A DNA stretch of 64,000 bases, from NCBI GenBank assembly GCA_035772785.1, contig JAOCPU010000023.1:434001-498000 (forward strand), in the 5' to 3' direction. Numbering within the stretch: position 1 is the stretch's first letter; every line of letters starts with the position of its first letter. Both the position numbers and the translations under genes were made by a program. Positions 11,301 through 23,851 of the stretch are shown here, piece by piece. The notes below the pieces were generated by a model. It saw nothing but the letters and a program-made list of their open reading frames with translations, was not told the DNA's origin and made no database searches. The stretch is from Phlebiopsis flavidoalba. Its lineage: Eukaryota > Basidiomycota > Agaricomycetes > Polyporales > Phanerochaetaceae.

Positions 11301-13486
11301 CTATGTGATCCTATTTAGGAGCGGCAAAACTTGTTCGTTGCTTGACGTATGGTCACTCACTTTGGCCACGAAAATATATTTGCTCACGTTCAACCGTTCT
11401 AGTCTATCCAACCTAAAAGTAGTGATGATCGAGGAGGGCGGTCAGGTGTTAGAAGCGCATGTTTTGTGCTCACTCGTGAAGTCCGGTACGCAAGGTGTTT
11501 CGCGCATGATGAATCTCTAAACATTTCCCACAGTCCAGCACCTCATATTCATTGGGGATCCCCAGCAATTGCGCCCCAATACATTGCCAAACTTCTGTAA
11601 GCCTGACTCATCTGCGATGTAGTAAAGGCTGATAGCGTCCCTACAGCCCTCTCCATGAACAGTAGTCGCGGAAGGGAGCTTTACAAATTTGATCGCTCTC
11701 TCGTGGAGGCGCCTTTGCCGACGAAGTCTCTAGACGATGACTCAAATCAACGTGCAGCGTAGAGAATTGCGTCCTGAAATTTTCTCATCTCATCAGGTGC
11801 GTCAATACAGCTTCTCTCTTGAGATAAAGTCTTAACAGTATCACTCTGTCCACGTAGTAACAATTCGTATTCCATCTCTTAGTTGATCATACACTAGTGA
11901 AGAATTATGCTAACGTGCAAGGCATGCAGAAGGACGTGTTCTTCTTCGACCACGAACCCTATGCAGAGAGATTCGTCGCAAGAGTCCGTATCCAATCCAG
12001 TTTACAATGTTCGAGGTAAGACTATCAAAAAACACCAGCAGGGAATCAGTTCAATGAAGGAGACGATCAATATTACGATAGGTTGGTATGATCACGGACC
12101 TAGTCATGTACTTCCTTCGGCAAGGCGCGCGTACATACGAGCCTGGTGATATAGCGGTGCTATGCGCGTATCTTGAGTCAGCATCCAAAAGGTCTAAAGC
12201 AAGCTCTTGCGGGTCTCCAAAATTACGGTAAGCACTTGACGAGCGCGATCAAGCCCAGCTCGCTCTTCAGGGTGTGGAGGATCAAGAACAATTCAGCAGC
12301 ACCGTCTCAGCCTCAAGACGGTGTGAGCGCCGGGTCTCCACAATTTCCACTACGGTATCTGTCTCATTCAGTTTCTAGGTCGAGTTGGGAACCGTAGACA
12401 TTTTTCAGGGCAGGGAAGCCAAGATCGTCATTGTCTCCCTTGTCCGCAACGATGGATTGCTGGATTCCGAGTCTGCGTCAATTGGCTTTCTTGTAAGGTG
12501 AGCGGCCCAACGGGGTGTTGCTAAACCTGAAACTAAATTCGCATACTCCAGAGCTCGACACTGAGCTCCGAAAGGTAATAAATGTTGCGCTATCGCGTGC
12601 GCGAAGCACGGTCTTTACATCATGGGTAACGACGGCAAACCTGCGAAACAAAATGATAACATGGTCAACCATCCTCAAACGAAATGGACACGCGAGTGCC
12701 AGATTGGGCAGGATTCCCGGTGTACTGTCCTCGCCACACCCGCAACGGCCCACGTTATCTCAGAGGGTGGACAACTTGAGAAGCTCGCGCCAGCTGGTGG
12801 ATGTCAACGTATGTGTCGTGAGCTGATGCCGTGCGGCCATGTTTGCCCATCCTATGTGGGTTGCCTTGAATCGCTGTCCCTTCTAAGACTCTCACTAATA
12901 ATCTGAGTGCATGATTGACAGATGCCATGATACTCGCGATGATCATCGCAGCATACAATGCGCGGAGGCGTGTGAAGTCGTGTCATGCCCGCGTTCCCAC
13001 ACGTGCACCCGCCAATGCTGGGAGCCCTGTGGAGACTGCGTGCATCCGTACCCCCGCGTACGCCTGCCAGTGCGGGCACACTCCGGCGTTTGTTCCCTGG
13101 TAAGAGCACATAATCTACTGCCGGGACCTCTGAGCTCATCACCCTTCCGGTAACCAGCTATATGCTGGATCGTCTGAGAGATGTCTACTGCGAAACACTT
13201 GTTGAAAAAGACGCTCAGTAATTGCTTCCAGTTCCACACCAAGCTGATCCCTTGTGGAGAGGATGCTGAATGGTACGGATGCGATACCTGTACCGATTCG
13301 GAGGAAGAGGAAAAATCGCCGCAGACATCTTTCCAGCGGTATTGGGGCCGTGGTGGATATCCCGCGCACCGGCAACGACGATAGCTAGTGACAGTTATTC
13401 CTATCCGTTTAGTCCAATCCGGAAAGGTGTGTGGCTTGTTTCCCGCGGAGCATCTGGCACTCAAGTGAGACGACGCTGTGCTTCAT
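8345..13486 (+). CDS. ZNFX1-like SF1 helicase with NFX1-type zinc fingers
   Basis: This large multi-exon gene encodes a UPF1/ZNFX1-type superfamily 1 RNA helicase. Before the motor are ERHLSLDIQFRLLREEL (about 9090-9140) and KVSPPKYATIPGFR (about 9850-9890), then STLDPSQADAVVTAL. The P-loop GPPGTGKSYTG is assembled across two introns through a 19-nt exon (10122-10140). Next come YTNHALD (about 10325), IRLGSQSTDERI, the Walker B-like IEEGGQVLEAHVL (about 11425), FIGDPQQLRPNTLP (about 11550), TVDIFQGREAKIVIVSLVR (about 12390) and ALSRAR (about 12590). Cys/His-rich NFX1-type repeats (CRELMPCGHVC, CPRSHTCTRQCWEPCGDC) run from about 12800 to 13110. Related proteins act in RNA surveillance or small-RNA silencing. 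Many single-base frame breaks are present. The start is uncertain. Confidence 0.75.
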
Positions 13487-13571
13487 AAAGCGTTCGGATT
13501 AGCCATGTATTATCCACAAACAACGATATTGTAGCGAGCTTTTTCAAATGTGACACAATTCTGCATCAGAG

Positions 13572-14893
13572 TTACAACCCTGCTTGCAGAGTGCGCCTGA
13601 TATCTTCCGCGAGGGTGTCCTGGATTGTAGGATGATCGTGCTTCCATCCAAAAGTAAATGCTCTCCCCGCCCTACATAACCTATTTTGCGATGCTAGTCT
13701 ACCGACACAGAGAGATGAGCAGGATGAGCTAGGCAATGAGGGTATTTGACCTGCCTTGCTAGAGTTGGACTCGCCTGGTCGTAAGAAATACTCACGGGCT
13801 CAGAACTCTCGACCTCTCCGAGTGCCAACAGCTCGGCAGCAACCCAAGTAAATACCGCTTTAAACTCGAAAGTCTCCCTGGTGGCGATGAGGTAGCGCTC
13901 ATAGGGACTAGCCTCCAGCTTCTCGCCATGGGCATCGATAAGTCGCCGATAAGGTCGCCAAGTAGAGGCGGACCAAATCTTTGACGTGAACCTGTACATC
14001 CGTCAGCTTGATGGTTGGTTCGGATAATCATGTCCTCACAAAGCCGGCGGCAAACTGTTCCTTCACCGATGTATGCCAACTGCCGGCGTTCCAGTGCGTC
14101 TGAAACGAGATACTTGAATGCCACAGAGGGTCTCTTTAAAGGACCACCGCCTATTCCGTGAACAATGGTCGGGCAGATGATGAAAGCGTTGAGATACCCC
14201 TCTTCTTGAGCCTTGAGAATACTGTATGGGATCAGCGTGCGGCAAGATGTCGCGGGGGCTGCGTATTAATCGTACTCACGGAACATTCGAACTGCCCGTG
14301 AACTTGCGTTTTCGTTTCAGTGCGCGCACTGAGACTTTCTTCTTCACTGTCCTGGCGAATAGGTGAGCATCATCCAACTGGTGACCAAAACTCAGGTGCT
14401 CAACTCACCGTCCAGACTTTCGCATCTGTGGTCCATGTCTTTTCCATCCTTGGATCCGTTGGCGAAAATAGGGACGGACGCCGCTGGTATGTATGATGAC
14501 CTGCCGAGAGGCTTCCCTCGTCGAATCGGTTTCTTGAAGCCTGCCAAAAGCGCGTTCCGTCAGATCTACACTGTCCGAGTCGGCCGTGTTGATAACAAAG
14601 TCCGACTCGTAGGTTAGCTGCGAGTAACAAGGCTGTGGTCCGCGCAAAGGACCCCTTGACTGCTTTGACTGTGTTTGTGACACGTTCGGGGGAGAGTGTT
14701 GAACGCGTCGACGACGGATGGATTGCGCGCAAAAGAACTGTGAAGGTTAGTAGTCAGGATATGCCTTCCGCAGCGTACGTCAAAACGGAGCCTGAATGCG
14801 AGGTGTTAAGACGTGGTCTTTGGGCGAGATACGACGCGAGAGTGCTCTACCTCCAATACAGCCATTGCCTCCTATGCAGAGCACAGAAGCCAT
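13572..14893 (-). CDS. NAD(P)-binding Rossmann protein, copy 3
   Basis: This third paralogue lies beyond the helicase. The first exon (14851-14893) is again 43 nt and reads MASVLCIGGNGCIGG, with the intron at the same place in the Rossmann loop. The best-preserved part, near 14050-14215, runs unbroken through GYLNAFIICPTIVHGIG, GGPLKRPSVAFKYLVS and DALERRQLAYIGEGT. Downstream are YERYLIATRETFEFKAV and WVAAELLALGEVESSEP at 13800-13920. The C-terminus is AFTFGWKHDHPTIQDTL, ending with a TAA stop at 13572. An internal block (VKAVKGSF near 14660) matches copies 1 and 2. A few frame shifts interrupt the middle. Convergent with the helicase, whose 3' end lies about 90 bases away. Confidence 0.7.
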
Positions 14894-15836
14894 TGTCGAC
14901 CCCCAATCGGCTAGAAGGATGCGACTCCTGAGCCTGTAATCCATACTCACGCTTTATATATGCGTCGCCGGAGTCCAAAATTTCAATAAATCGTAAAGAG
15001 GCTGACCACAGGCTCGATTTTCGGGTTACACCTGGAATGATACGAGCAAATCGTTGGTGAGAGATGCGCGTCGACAAGACCCGCTGTACAGCTTTTCAGG
15101 ACTTCGAAAACTTGGAGAACTCCCGAGCGCAAGGTACAAAGCTATCCGTGCTCGCCTCAGCCCAGGTTATTATCACGAGCCCAAGCAGTATTTATACATT
15201 AGAAAGGAAGGAGCTCCCATGATACCTGCGTGTTGGTGGTTAGGAATGGCTGCGAGGACGAAATAATTATGCTCACCACGACATGGGCGCCGACGACTCG
15301 GCTTGGACCTCGAATCACTGACACACTAGCAAATCCTTGTACACACAGTACACGGGAGTCCAGCATACAGTGAACAAGTCGACATGACGTGGTTAGGTGT
15401 CTTCCAAGCTGCGATGCTGAATTCTGTATTGGCGCGACATGGCGGCTCGGAGGAAAGCAGATCGAGACGCCCGTCGACTACATGGGCGTGCTTAGTCAGC
15501 ATCGCATCTTCGGAAGTCGGCGGCGCAACTTGTGAATATTTTGCTGTTCGCTCCTTGTCTTTAGAGGATCCCCCATGAATAAGGTAAATATAGTAGTCTT
15601 ATTAGGTAAAGCTCTTCTAATTTGTTCGGAATAATACACTGGAATTTGAGGCAAGAGGATACACATAGAGGTTGTTATTTCCAGCGTTACGAGACAGCCC
15701 CCACGCGCGCATGTCGAAGGCCAAGTGAGGTGATTATCACAAATATTCATGAGTAAGACCAGATCTAAGATGGAAGCGTTCATGGTCCTTGAGATGTTGC
15801 ACCACCGCTGGAGTAACTCCCGAAGGACCTTCATTA
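14894..15836. other. Intergenic, no recognisable gene
   Basis: No family motif is visible here. Open frames of 64-114 codons at 15384-15578 (plus) and 15496-15840 (minus) overlap each other. The minus one could be the 3' part of the secreted-protein candidate just upstream, but I cannot support a splice chain. Confidence 0.3.
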
Positions 15837-16214
15837 TCATGTGTAGACTATTTTAAGGTCACGGACACACGAAACTGACTTCATGAGAGAACGACTTGCG
15901 CCACGGAACCGACGCCCACACTTGATGAAATTTTTAAAGCATGAGCAAATAATGTTCTTAGAGCTAGTATGCAGAGACTCACTCTGGGATCCAGGAGGGT
16001 TCTTCCACCTGCGGTTGGTGCACCATGCAATCTGCGACGAGTCTTTCTGAGCCCGTGGTGGCAATAGTAGTGCGGAGGTGGCGCGCCCCATGGAAATATA
16101 CTGCGCCACGAAGTTAAGTTACTAGGAAGTTTGATGTAGAGGGGGCACTTACGGCCACGCTGCTGCGAGGGATGCGCTCATAGTCATGCAGAGAAGTGCA
16201 AAAGCGGCGTGCAT
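15837..16214 (-). CDS. Possible secreted protein of unknown function
   Basis: A start at 16214 gives MHAAFALLCMTMSASLAAA, a clear hydrophobic signal-peptide-like segment. It ends in a 62-nt exon (16153-16214) with a GTAAGT donor. The next open segment begins with AQYISMGRATSALLLPP and continues to KNPPGSQ, where another splice donor is possible. I do not recognise a family. The acceptor and the C-terminus are unresolved, so the 3' limit is nominal. It could be a small secreted protein, but the case rests on the signal peptide and donor only. Confidence 0.3.
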
Positions 16215-16854
16215 TGCGTGCTCTGGTGTAAAACGATAGTCGGGGGTCGTAAAAGCAAAGAACGAGTGTGGTGTGGTCTGAGTCTTGAATGAAGTTTCTA
16301 AAAGGAGGCTAGAATAATTCGTCAAGCGCGGAAACCTCTGCGCAACGGAGCGCCACGACTTACCAGCCAGGCCTAAGTGAAATTGAAGGAGCTCAAGGCT
16401 GGGGCGCGCAAGATACCGCGCGTATCCAGCCTTTATACCGGGCGGCGTCCGAATCGGACGTGTCACCTCCTAGCGGCGACAAGCTTTCCACCAGCGGCGA
16501 CGCGGAAAACATGAACGGCTGATCAAGACCGACAAGCCAAGCGAAGAGGCAAGCGCGGGGTTCACCTAGAAACGCGCCTGTTTCAACACAAGGAGGTGAG
16601 GATACGCTTTGGTGACACAGGTTTGAGTATTCAAATGACAGGATGGTGAGGAGGGCTTAGGTTCAAGCCCACATTTAATCATACAGTTAGGAACGTACCT
16701 GTCTAATACATGCCCACTCCTGGTGGCCAGGTCTTCCTATACAGTATAGCCCACGGGGTTACGGATAGACGCATAACTTTCGTACAATTTGGTAATTGTT
16801 GGTTCGTGTGACCTAAAGATGAAAATACAATACTGAGACTGATACTCGAGATGT
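16215..16854. other. Intergenic between two minus-strand genes
   Basis: This stretch lies 3' of the alpha/beta hydrolase and 5' of the secreted-protein candidate. No conserved protein motif is visible. The upstream part may hold the promoter of the secreted candidate, but I see no clear TATA element at a fixed distance. Confidence 0.3.
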
Positions 16855-18805
16855 TCACCACTGCACAGGAAGAGCCTCTCCGAGACCCCTGATAGCGTCC
16901 AGCAGCTCCTTGTCTTTCAATGGCCATGGGCCTCGCACCTTCCCTCAGCCCCACAACGACTGGCACCTCGTCCGCCTCACACACAGCATCCGCCTGCCGG
17001 GAGCGTGCCCTCCTCAAAGTACCGCCGCACATGCTTCGCCGTGCACACCGACGGGCGCAGCGAGCGAGCAATGGCCCCGTGCGAGTTCTGCACCAGGAGC
17101 CCCGCGCCGCCGTAGCGTTTCGCCACGCGACGCGCGTCGCTCAGCGGGCACACGGGGTCGTACCGCGGGGAGACGACGAGCAGCGGGTGCGCCGTGCGCG
17201 ACGCGTTGAGCGGGCCGGTGTATCGCCATGTCGGGACGGATGTTCCATTCCGTGCATTGCAGGTGGTGGACGCCCCAGAGGGACGCGGCGAGGGGCGAGA
17301 ACTCTTCGAGAGGTCCTTTGAAGTACTGCGTGTAGCGCGCGGGATCGTAGGAGGCTTCCTCGGCGTCGCCGCACGCGATCGCGTTGAAACCCTCGTGTCG
17401 AACGACCATTCCTCGGGCGGCTTGCAGCTGCATTCGTAGACCGGAGCGACCTTAGAGCGTAAGGAAGATGAACGCGCTGGCGTTGCGTGATTCGACAGCC
17501 GAGATGGCCTTGGCGACGTCGGGTGAAGCCGGGGATGGGCTTATAGAGAGCGGTAAACATCATCGACACCAGGATTCTTTTTTGTGATTGATGCCCCGGG
17601 CCTTGGTCGAGGGTCGAAAGAGCCAACGGGGCATCTTCAAGCGAAGCGAGTGCGCTTCCTCAAAATCGTTGCCTGGACTTCACTAGGGCTGGATGCGTAC
17701 ACAGGACATTTTTCAGGTCCGGCTTCGTAAACAATAGACAGAGAATGACTTGATGACCTCGTCGCTGTCTTCGAGATTGGTGTTCCACAGGCCAGCGCGG
17801 TAGTTGTGAGAGTCGTTATACGCCGTCGATTGACGACGCGTCCAACACACGGTCTGGTACATGGCAGAGAAGTATATTGACCTAGGACGGATCCATAGCT
17901 CGTGTGATAGCCTTAGTTTTGCATCCGAATTTAGCAAGGTAGGACTCTCACGAAGCCCCAGTACTGCAGATTCTTCTGGCCGAGCTTCTCAGTGTATCTC
18001 TAGCATGTCGCCTCGCGACGCTAGCTGTACTCATGTCACCGCCCAATGCCCTCGGGTCACCATCTTCTGCTCACAGTCGGTCCGCGACAAGTTGCTGACG
18101 CACCCGAGACAGCTTGATTGTGTCGGGCGTCGCTGAGGTTGAGCAAGCGATGGCCGTCTTGCAAATCCCAGATTTGCCTCTCTCCGTCGGTTTCAAAGCA
18201 GTTCGCGCGAGGGAGACTTGCGCCGATACCCACGAGGGTCGAAGCCGAGGACATCAAAGGAGTCGCCTACGATGTGCGAAATGTTGCCACCAGCGCGTTC
18301 AATGAGGTTCGTGCCGGAGCCACCTGGTCCGCCCGGGTTGACAAGGATGGTACCGCTTATTTTTACCTGTAGTTCGTCTGGTCTTTGGCGGGGATCATGC
18401 GTAGAGCAATCGTGGTCGTGGGTCCATCAGACTCGTCGGAGAGGTAGTCGAGGGGAGGATGAGACGGGCGCACTTCTGACCATCGTAACATTCCATCCAG
18501 CTGATATTCGTCGACGGTTCTATCTGCTAAGAGTCAGTAAGTTCATAGGGGAGGATAGCTCAAGACTCACTTGAACCAGTCAACTCGCTGATTTGCGACG
18601 CGTCAGACATTCGTCGCAGTCGACGCGCTAGACCTCCAGCACTGACGCGTATACACCAAAGACGCGCAGCTCGTCGCAACGAGTGCGGTGTAGCACAACA
18701 CTGTCCACGCTGGACTTGCTGTGTCTTGCGAGGGAGTCACGGAGGCCGAGACGGCGCGTAGCCAATGGGTGCGATGAGCTCTGCCTTCTCGTCCTGAGTC
18801 GACAT
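16855..18805 (-). CDS. TAP-like alpha/beta hydrolase (tripeptidyl aminopeptidase family)
   Basis: The protein starts MSTQDEKAELIAPIGYAPSR and then has a hydrophobic segment ending ALVATSCASLVYT, probably a membrane anchor. Next come WMECYDGQKCARL and PLDYLSDESDGPTTTIALR. The oxyanion-hole block GTILVNPGGPGGSGTN and DVLGFDPRGIGASLPR lie near 18200-18350. QKNLQYWGF near 17960 leads into the nucleophile elbow, but a break or intron prevents reading the GxSxG serine. YRAGLWNTNLEDSDEV and SMMFTALYKPIPGF follow. The TAP-like C-terminal domain has AIACGD, SPLAASLWGVHHLQCTEW, and the GHCSLAAP histidine block near 17070. The end is LDAIRGLGEALPVQW. Known relatives release peptides from N-termini or act as broad hydrolases. 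Several frame breaks are present. Confidence 0.75.
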
Positions 18806-20048
18806 GGTGTGTCGTGGGGAGAGCCCTGTGAACGCGAAGCGTGGGATGGCGGCAGATTCACTGGCTAGCTGCGGCTGTCCCCTGTGGACGTTCGGTGGCT
18901 CCATGATCAGCACCGCGGGCGTGTTCGTGACCTGTCGTGAGGTATCGCCTGAACGCCGTCATCAACCTCTTTTCCGGGGGACTTGAGTCGGAATAGCCGT
19001 GTTTGTTGGTAAGTCATGTACGCTTCAGCCCATTGTAACTGGTAAGAATACGCCGTCAAAAACGCAGGGAAGGTCGAGGGAAGCTACCTACCTATATTGC
19101 TAGAGATCTTCAGCTAGAGCCATGTAAGTATCCCTGACTAATTTAGCGGCGATATTCGGGTTTCGTAGAAGGACAACGAGGACAACACGAGAGAATGGCG
19201 GGAAAGAGTAGACAATGAAGGAAGTGATCTAATGCATAGTTGCTGACTTACACCGATCACATTCTTTGCACTGATCGCAGTAAGACCGAGTAAGTCCCGA
19301 TCACTTACTACTCTTTTAACTTGTTTACTGCCAGGCATACGACCGTCAACTTGCCTTGGTCCGACTACGCCTACCCGTAGCGTGGTGTGTTGAGAGTATT
19401 GTTACGAGGTATCGGCTCTTTCTGCTGAAGAGGGAGCGGAATAAAAGGCACGTAGGACGAGCTCATTACGCTGACATCGTGGCTGACTCTACGGCAGAGC
19501 TTTATTCCTCGAAACCTTTCCTAAGCACTTGTTTGCATCTCTCTGCGGCGTCGAAGACTTGTCGTTGTCGATGCGGAGCGGACAGATCTGAGAGCATGTT
19601 AGGCGACAGCTGGCCTTTCTGCTTCTCAAAACTTGGACTTAATCCAAGCGACGTCGCGTTCTTCAGTATTCTCTTCGACTGACCGGGCCTCTTGTCCCCA
19701 CTCCCTGAGCCTTTTGCAACACCCCTATACGCCTTTGTGCTACCATCCTGTTGGAAGCGAAATCTTTCATGCTCGGCTGTGCTCTTATGCATTTTGTCAA
19801 CCATCAACCTCTCCACCGGTACTCTTTGCAGCATCAGGATACCGAATCATCCACACCCGCGCGTGAAATAGCAATATCTTCTCTCGTTCGCGCCCCTTGA
19901 ACTCATTCTCATCTTTTGGTTAGAAACATCATTGGTTGATGAGAAGAGCTGTGCTGAGATATAACCCAGCTCTGTGCAAGTCCGTTACGCAAGCTTTTCT
20001 CCCTTCAATCTTCCGGGTGAGCTTCCACCAGCTGGAAGCACTCTTGAT
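18806..20048. other. Intergenic, no recognisable gene
   Basis: Overlapping open frames of 108-110 codons occur on both strands at 19356-19834 without family motifs. A short hairpin-capable sequence at 19280-19310 recurs near 22174, on the other side of the DUF6533 gene. Confidence 0.3.
19280..19310 (+). repeat. Short repeat flanking the DUF6533 gene, left copy
   Basis: GTAAGACCGAGTAAG is followed by TCCCGATCACTTACT; AGTAAG and CTTACT can pair as a small hairpin. The same 15 bases and a variant of the second half recur at 22174-22214 in the same orientation. Confidence 0.5.
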
Positions 20049-21803
20049 ATGTCGCGAATCGACCAAATTATTGGTTTGTTTGTTGTTCTGTATGTGTCAG
20101 CGTTCTCTTCTGTTCCCTTTCAAGACTTACTATCTGGTCCATACCCATGTTGCAGGCAACCATCCACTTACATCGACTTAGCAGGGAGTGGTGGCTATAC
20201 TCTTCATGGGGTCCATGGTGACAATGTACTGATGAGCATCCTTGGCCCCCATAGTACTATTCTTTTACGACTACTTCCTCACCTTGTCTCAGAGGTGGAG
20301 TGCATTTGGCAAAGGAAACTCACTGGGGCATCTGTACTATACATCCTCAATCGCTACGCATTCTTCATCAACTGCCTGGTCACACCAGGAGTTGAGCTCA
20401 TGTCATGGCACGGATTTTTGGAAAGGGACGCTGATCTGGTACGTCTTCATTCAATTCAGTGAAGTCTATCCGGAAGTCAGTATTAGTCAGCATTTGAGGC
20501 GGCTGATTCGTCCTTCTTAGGCGTAAGCTCGAATCCTTGTGCGACAAACCATAATCTGACGGATGTACACGTTAAGATGTCAATCCTTTTCGTTGACAGC
20601 CGAAATATGCAATATCGTTATGTACATCGTAATTGCTGGTAAGCCTTTCAGTGACGACTATGCCCCACCTCACACCCCACCGGCCCGCCACCCATGTTTT
20701 TAGCGTTCTCAGCAGTCCGCATGTACGCGCTTTATGCGAAAGATTGGCGGATTCTGACACTGGTGTTGATGCTGGGTCTCGTCAATCCTTGTATCCGTAT
20801 TGTGAGCATACTTAGTACATAGGAACAAATCCTTGAAGACTCAGGGGTCCGGGAACACAGTACTACGACACCACCCTATCATATGAGGCTATGCCTCCTC
20901 CCTTCAGAGGGTGTGGTGACAAAAGTAGCCTAGATAGGCTTGGAACAGATTGGCGGTAATATTGTACGTGCTGTCTCATAGTTGTATATCTAAAGTGAAC
21001 TAACTCGCCACCAATCACACCAGCCGTGAGCCTACGTATGATGTTCACCGTATGGCCCAAATTAACGAGGCATTTAAGCCTGGTTCGAGGAGATTTTCAT
21101 AATCCCTTTTGAAGCAATCGTTCTCCTCTTGACGTGGTACAGAACAGCCAATATTTGGTCTATGCTGAGAAAGATACAGAATAACACAGGACTTGTGGAG
21201 CTGTTGTGCAGAGACGGTATGATTCTAGTATACCTCCGTGCGATTTTCTTGCTGAGAAACGTTCAATGAATCTAGGAACAATCTATTTTTTGTCGGTAAA
21301 CCGGGAATGTCACTCTACCTGTGCTAAATCTGATAAATAGAATACTGTTGATGCTGTCGTGTATCAACATATTGTTGATTTACTATCCGGTTTAGTGAGA
21401 AAAACCCTGCCTGCGAGTCAGTACATCTCACTCTCCCTTTCAAGGTCCTCGAGAGCGGGACACTAGCAGACACGTCAGCCCTCTGTATCTTTCGCTTTGC
21501 TGTCAAGCTCACACGCTCTGACAGTCTCATCTCGATCTGCCTTGCGCATTTCATGCTCAACTTGCGCAGCATCGGAATGAGGAGGGGCTACACGACTACT
21601 AGCGGTCTCTCGCTTGTGTAGACCTCGAGTTTGCAACCGTGGGGACCAGTCGGTTTATCGGAAACCTCGGCGCGCCGCTCAGCGTAAACCCCCCGACTTC
21701 GCCGCCGCGGACTGCGACGACCTTGACGACACGTTGGGTTTGCAAGAGACCTCGGACTGTTGTGAAGTTTCGGACGATCTGTTGTTGGAGGGTGTTGCAG
21801 TGA
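20049..21803 (+). CDS. DUF6533-type membrane protein
   Basis: This is a basidiomycete-expanded multi-pass membrane protein family of unknown function. The signature is VLFFYDYFLTLSQ, then EVECIWQRKLTGASVLY and ILNRYAFFIN at about 20240-20370, with a one-base shift in the middle. Later pieces fit the family order: LLCRDG and then TIYFL around 21200-21290, SICLAHFMLNLRS near 21530, and FIGNLGAPL near 21655, which is the usual family end before an acidic tail. Introns are needed between these parts. The start at 20049 and the stop at 21803 are estimates; an acidic frame continuing to 21916 could be the real tail. No enzymatic function is known for the family. Confidence 0.6.
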
Positions 21804-22173
21804 TGGATGTAGAATCAAAGAGCTGCGGGTTACATGGAATGACCTACTCCACTACTAACGCTGCTCAATCTGCAATGTTTACTTGTATACCTTTGGACAT
21901 TCTGCCCACCCACTAGAAATAGAGGAGTATTCAGGTTTTGCTGTAGATGGGACGTGAATGTGTGACGCTATTAACTGCGGCGGTTAGGCAGTCTCTACGG
22001 TGACCGGTGACTCTTTGACCTTATCGCCTCCGACACCCTTCTCGTCAGCTTTTTCCGTTCTGTAAACGTCGTCACCTACCTAAGTGCTCCTATATCTTGT
22101 TGAGTTCTCGGTACAACTTACGTTGTCGGCATCCGTAGTGTTCAAAGCTTCATGTCGCTGCTTGATTGATGAG

Positions 22174-22214
22174 GTAAGACCGAGTAAGCTTTGAGATAAG
22201 CTCCGATTACTTAT
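22174..22214 (+). repeat. Short repeat flanking the DUF6533 gene, right copy
   Basis: GTAAGACCGAGTAAG is identical to 19280-19294, and TCCGATTACTTATT resembles the second half of that copy, with ten extra bases between the two parts. It lies just upstream of the F-box gene. Confidence 0.5.
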
Positions 22215-22282
22215 TGCGATCATTAGGCGCAAAGACTCATCGCGCGCAAAACTACAACTTGTCTCCTGCCCTCTGCGTCGAC

Positions 22283-23851
22283 ATGAACCCCCTAGACTCC
22301 AACACACAACCGCGCCCTATGCATCAACGAGATATTTACGCATATTGTCAACCAACTTGATCCAGGTCTCGCTCACGCGAAGCGTGCGTATATTAGTCAG
22401 TATGGCTCTCACTTGTCGCGCATTCCAAGAGAGCCGGCCATCGACCGACTTTGGCATACCGTCCACGGACTCAAGCCCTTCTGGATTGTCTTCCCGAGGA
22501 GATGTTTAAATTCAGCCCGAACTTCTGTTGCATATGAGGATCAAGCCAACGATAACGAGTCCTTGGTATGTCAAGGTCACGTCGCCTTGTCTTCCGCTCT
22601 AAAGCATGTGTTAGAATGCTCAACACTCCCCACCGAGAAGGAGTGGGACCGCTTCAAATGGTATGCAAAGCGTATCCGTCATCTTTTCCTCGATTCCGAC
22701 TCCAAACAACCCAACCGCACTGGCGTTCTAGTCGACTGTTCAGCCCAACTCAACCTCCTGAAGCCGTTCTTCGGCACTTTCGTCCGCATTGCCTGCACTA
22801 TCGCATCTCTACATTAAATCGTCCTCGGCTTCTAATTCGGAGCGTCTTCTTCTGGTCATGCCCCGACTTTTATGCTACGTCCACATACTCCATAGCGGGT
22901 ACAATAGCTCCGCAGGTGTATCACCATTTCTCAGGCTCTTGAGACGACATGTCCCCAACCTCAAGGCTTATATTTTCCAACTCGGACTGAGTCGAGTGGA
23001 CAAGATAGTACCCAACGAGGAGTGCCCATGCTTCTCACTCCTCCGGCGCATCCACCGCTTCCTCTACAATCTCTCGTAATTCGCTGCCCTTCTTGACATT
23101 CCGTGAAGACTCTAGCGACACCCCCATTCAAATACTTGGCTTCATTCGACCTGGCTCGCTCAAAACGCTAATAATCCAGTTTGTTCCTTGGTCTATTGCA
23201 ACAATACTCTCCTGCCATTGACTACCGCAATTTCCGCGTTCAGTACCACACTTGAGTACTGCGAAGTCGTATTGCACGGAATCGGAGACCTGTCGACAAA
23301 GATTGACCACCCCATCCTTCTACCCCCTGTCGCGTATTCACCACTTGCGCGTTCTTCTCCTTCAAACGATTCCTTGCAGAGTTTCTTTCCCTTCTCCCAT
23401 CTTGGCCGCACCTCAGGTACCTGAGCCTTGGGAGTTGCAAAGGTGATACCGACTTTCTCTTTCGACCTCATCAAACATATAGCAATGCTATGCCCCAAAC
23501 TGAAAGGCCTCGTCATCCCACTTGCCGCAGGTATCAGTATACCTGACGCAGACACCACAGACCTCGAACCCGATAACGGTACCACCAACGATGTGGTCCC
23601 ATGCCCACCCCGCCGGGACGCTCTCCAAACACATCCACTTCCTGGATACACCTTTTGGCCCTCATCTCTATAGGCCTGCAACCTTTCTCGCGCAAGTCTA
23701 TCCTTACACTAACGTTAGCCCCTGGCCTCTTTTACGCCGGGTCTTGCTGAAACGGGAGGAACTCCTCGGCATTGCATTCCCCGCCGAAATGAGGCGCGAC
23801 TCGGATGAACACCGCTGGATTGACAGCCAGTGGGAGGACGGTTCACCGTAG
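22283..23851 (+). CDS. F-box protein with variable C-terminal region
   Basis: The N-terminus, after one frame jump, reads RALCINEIFTHIVNQLDPG, then ALTCRAFQEPAIDRLWHTV and HGLKPF. This is the standard order of Agaricomycete F-box proteins: helix, CR.F.EPA..LW, then P-L-L...LP. The phrase WDRFKWYAKRIRHLFLD at about 22645-22700 matches the segment that follows the F-box in this large family. The rest holds leucine-rich patches (SPFLRLLRRHVPNLKAY, HHLRVLLLQTIP) and ends RWIDSQWEDGSP at 23851. F-box proteins recruit substrates to SCF ubiquitin ligases; the substrate here is unknown. Several frame shifts are present. No intron is obvious. Confidence 0.6.
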
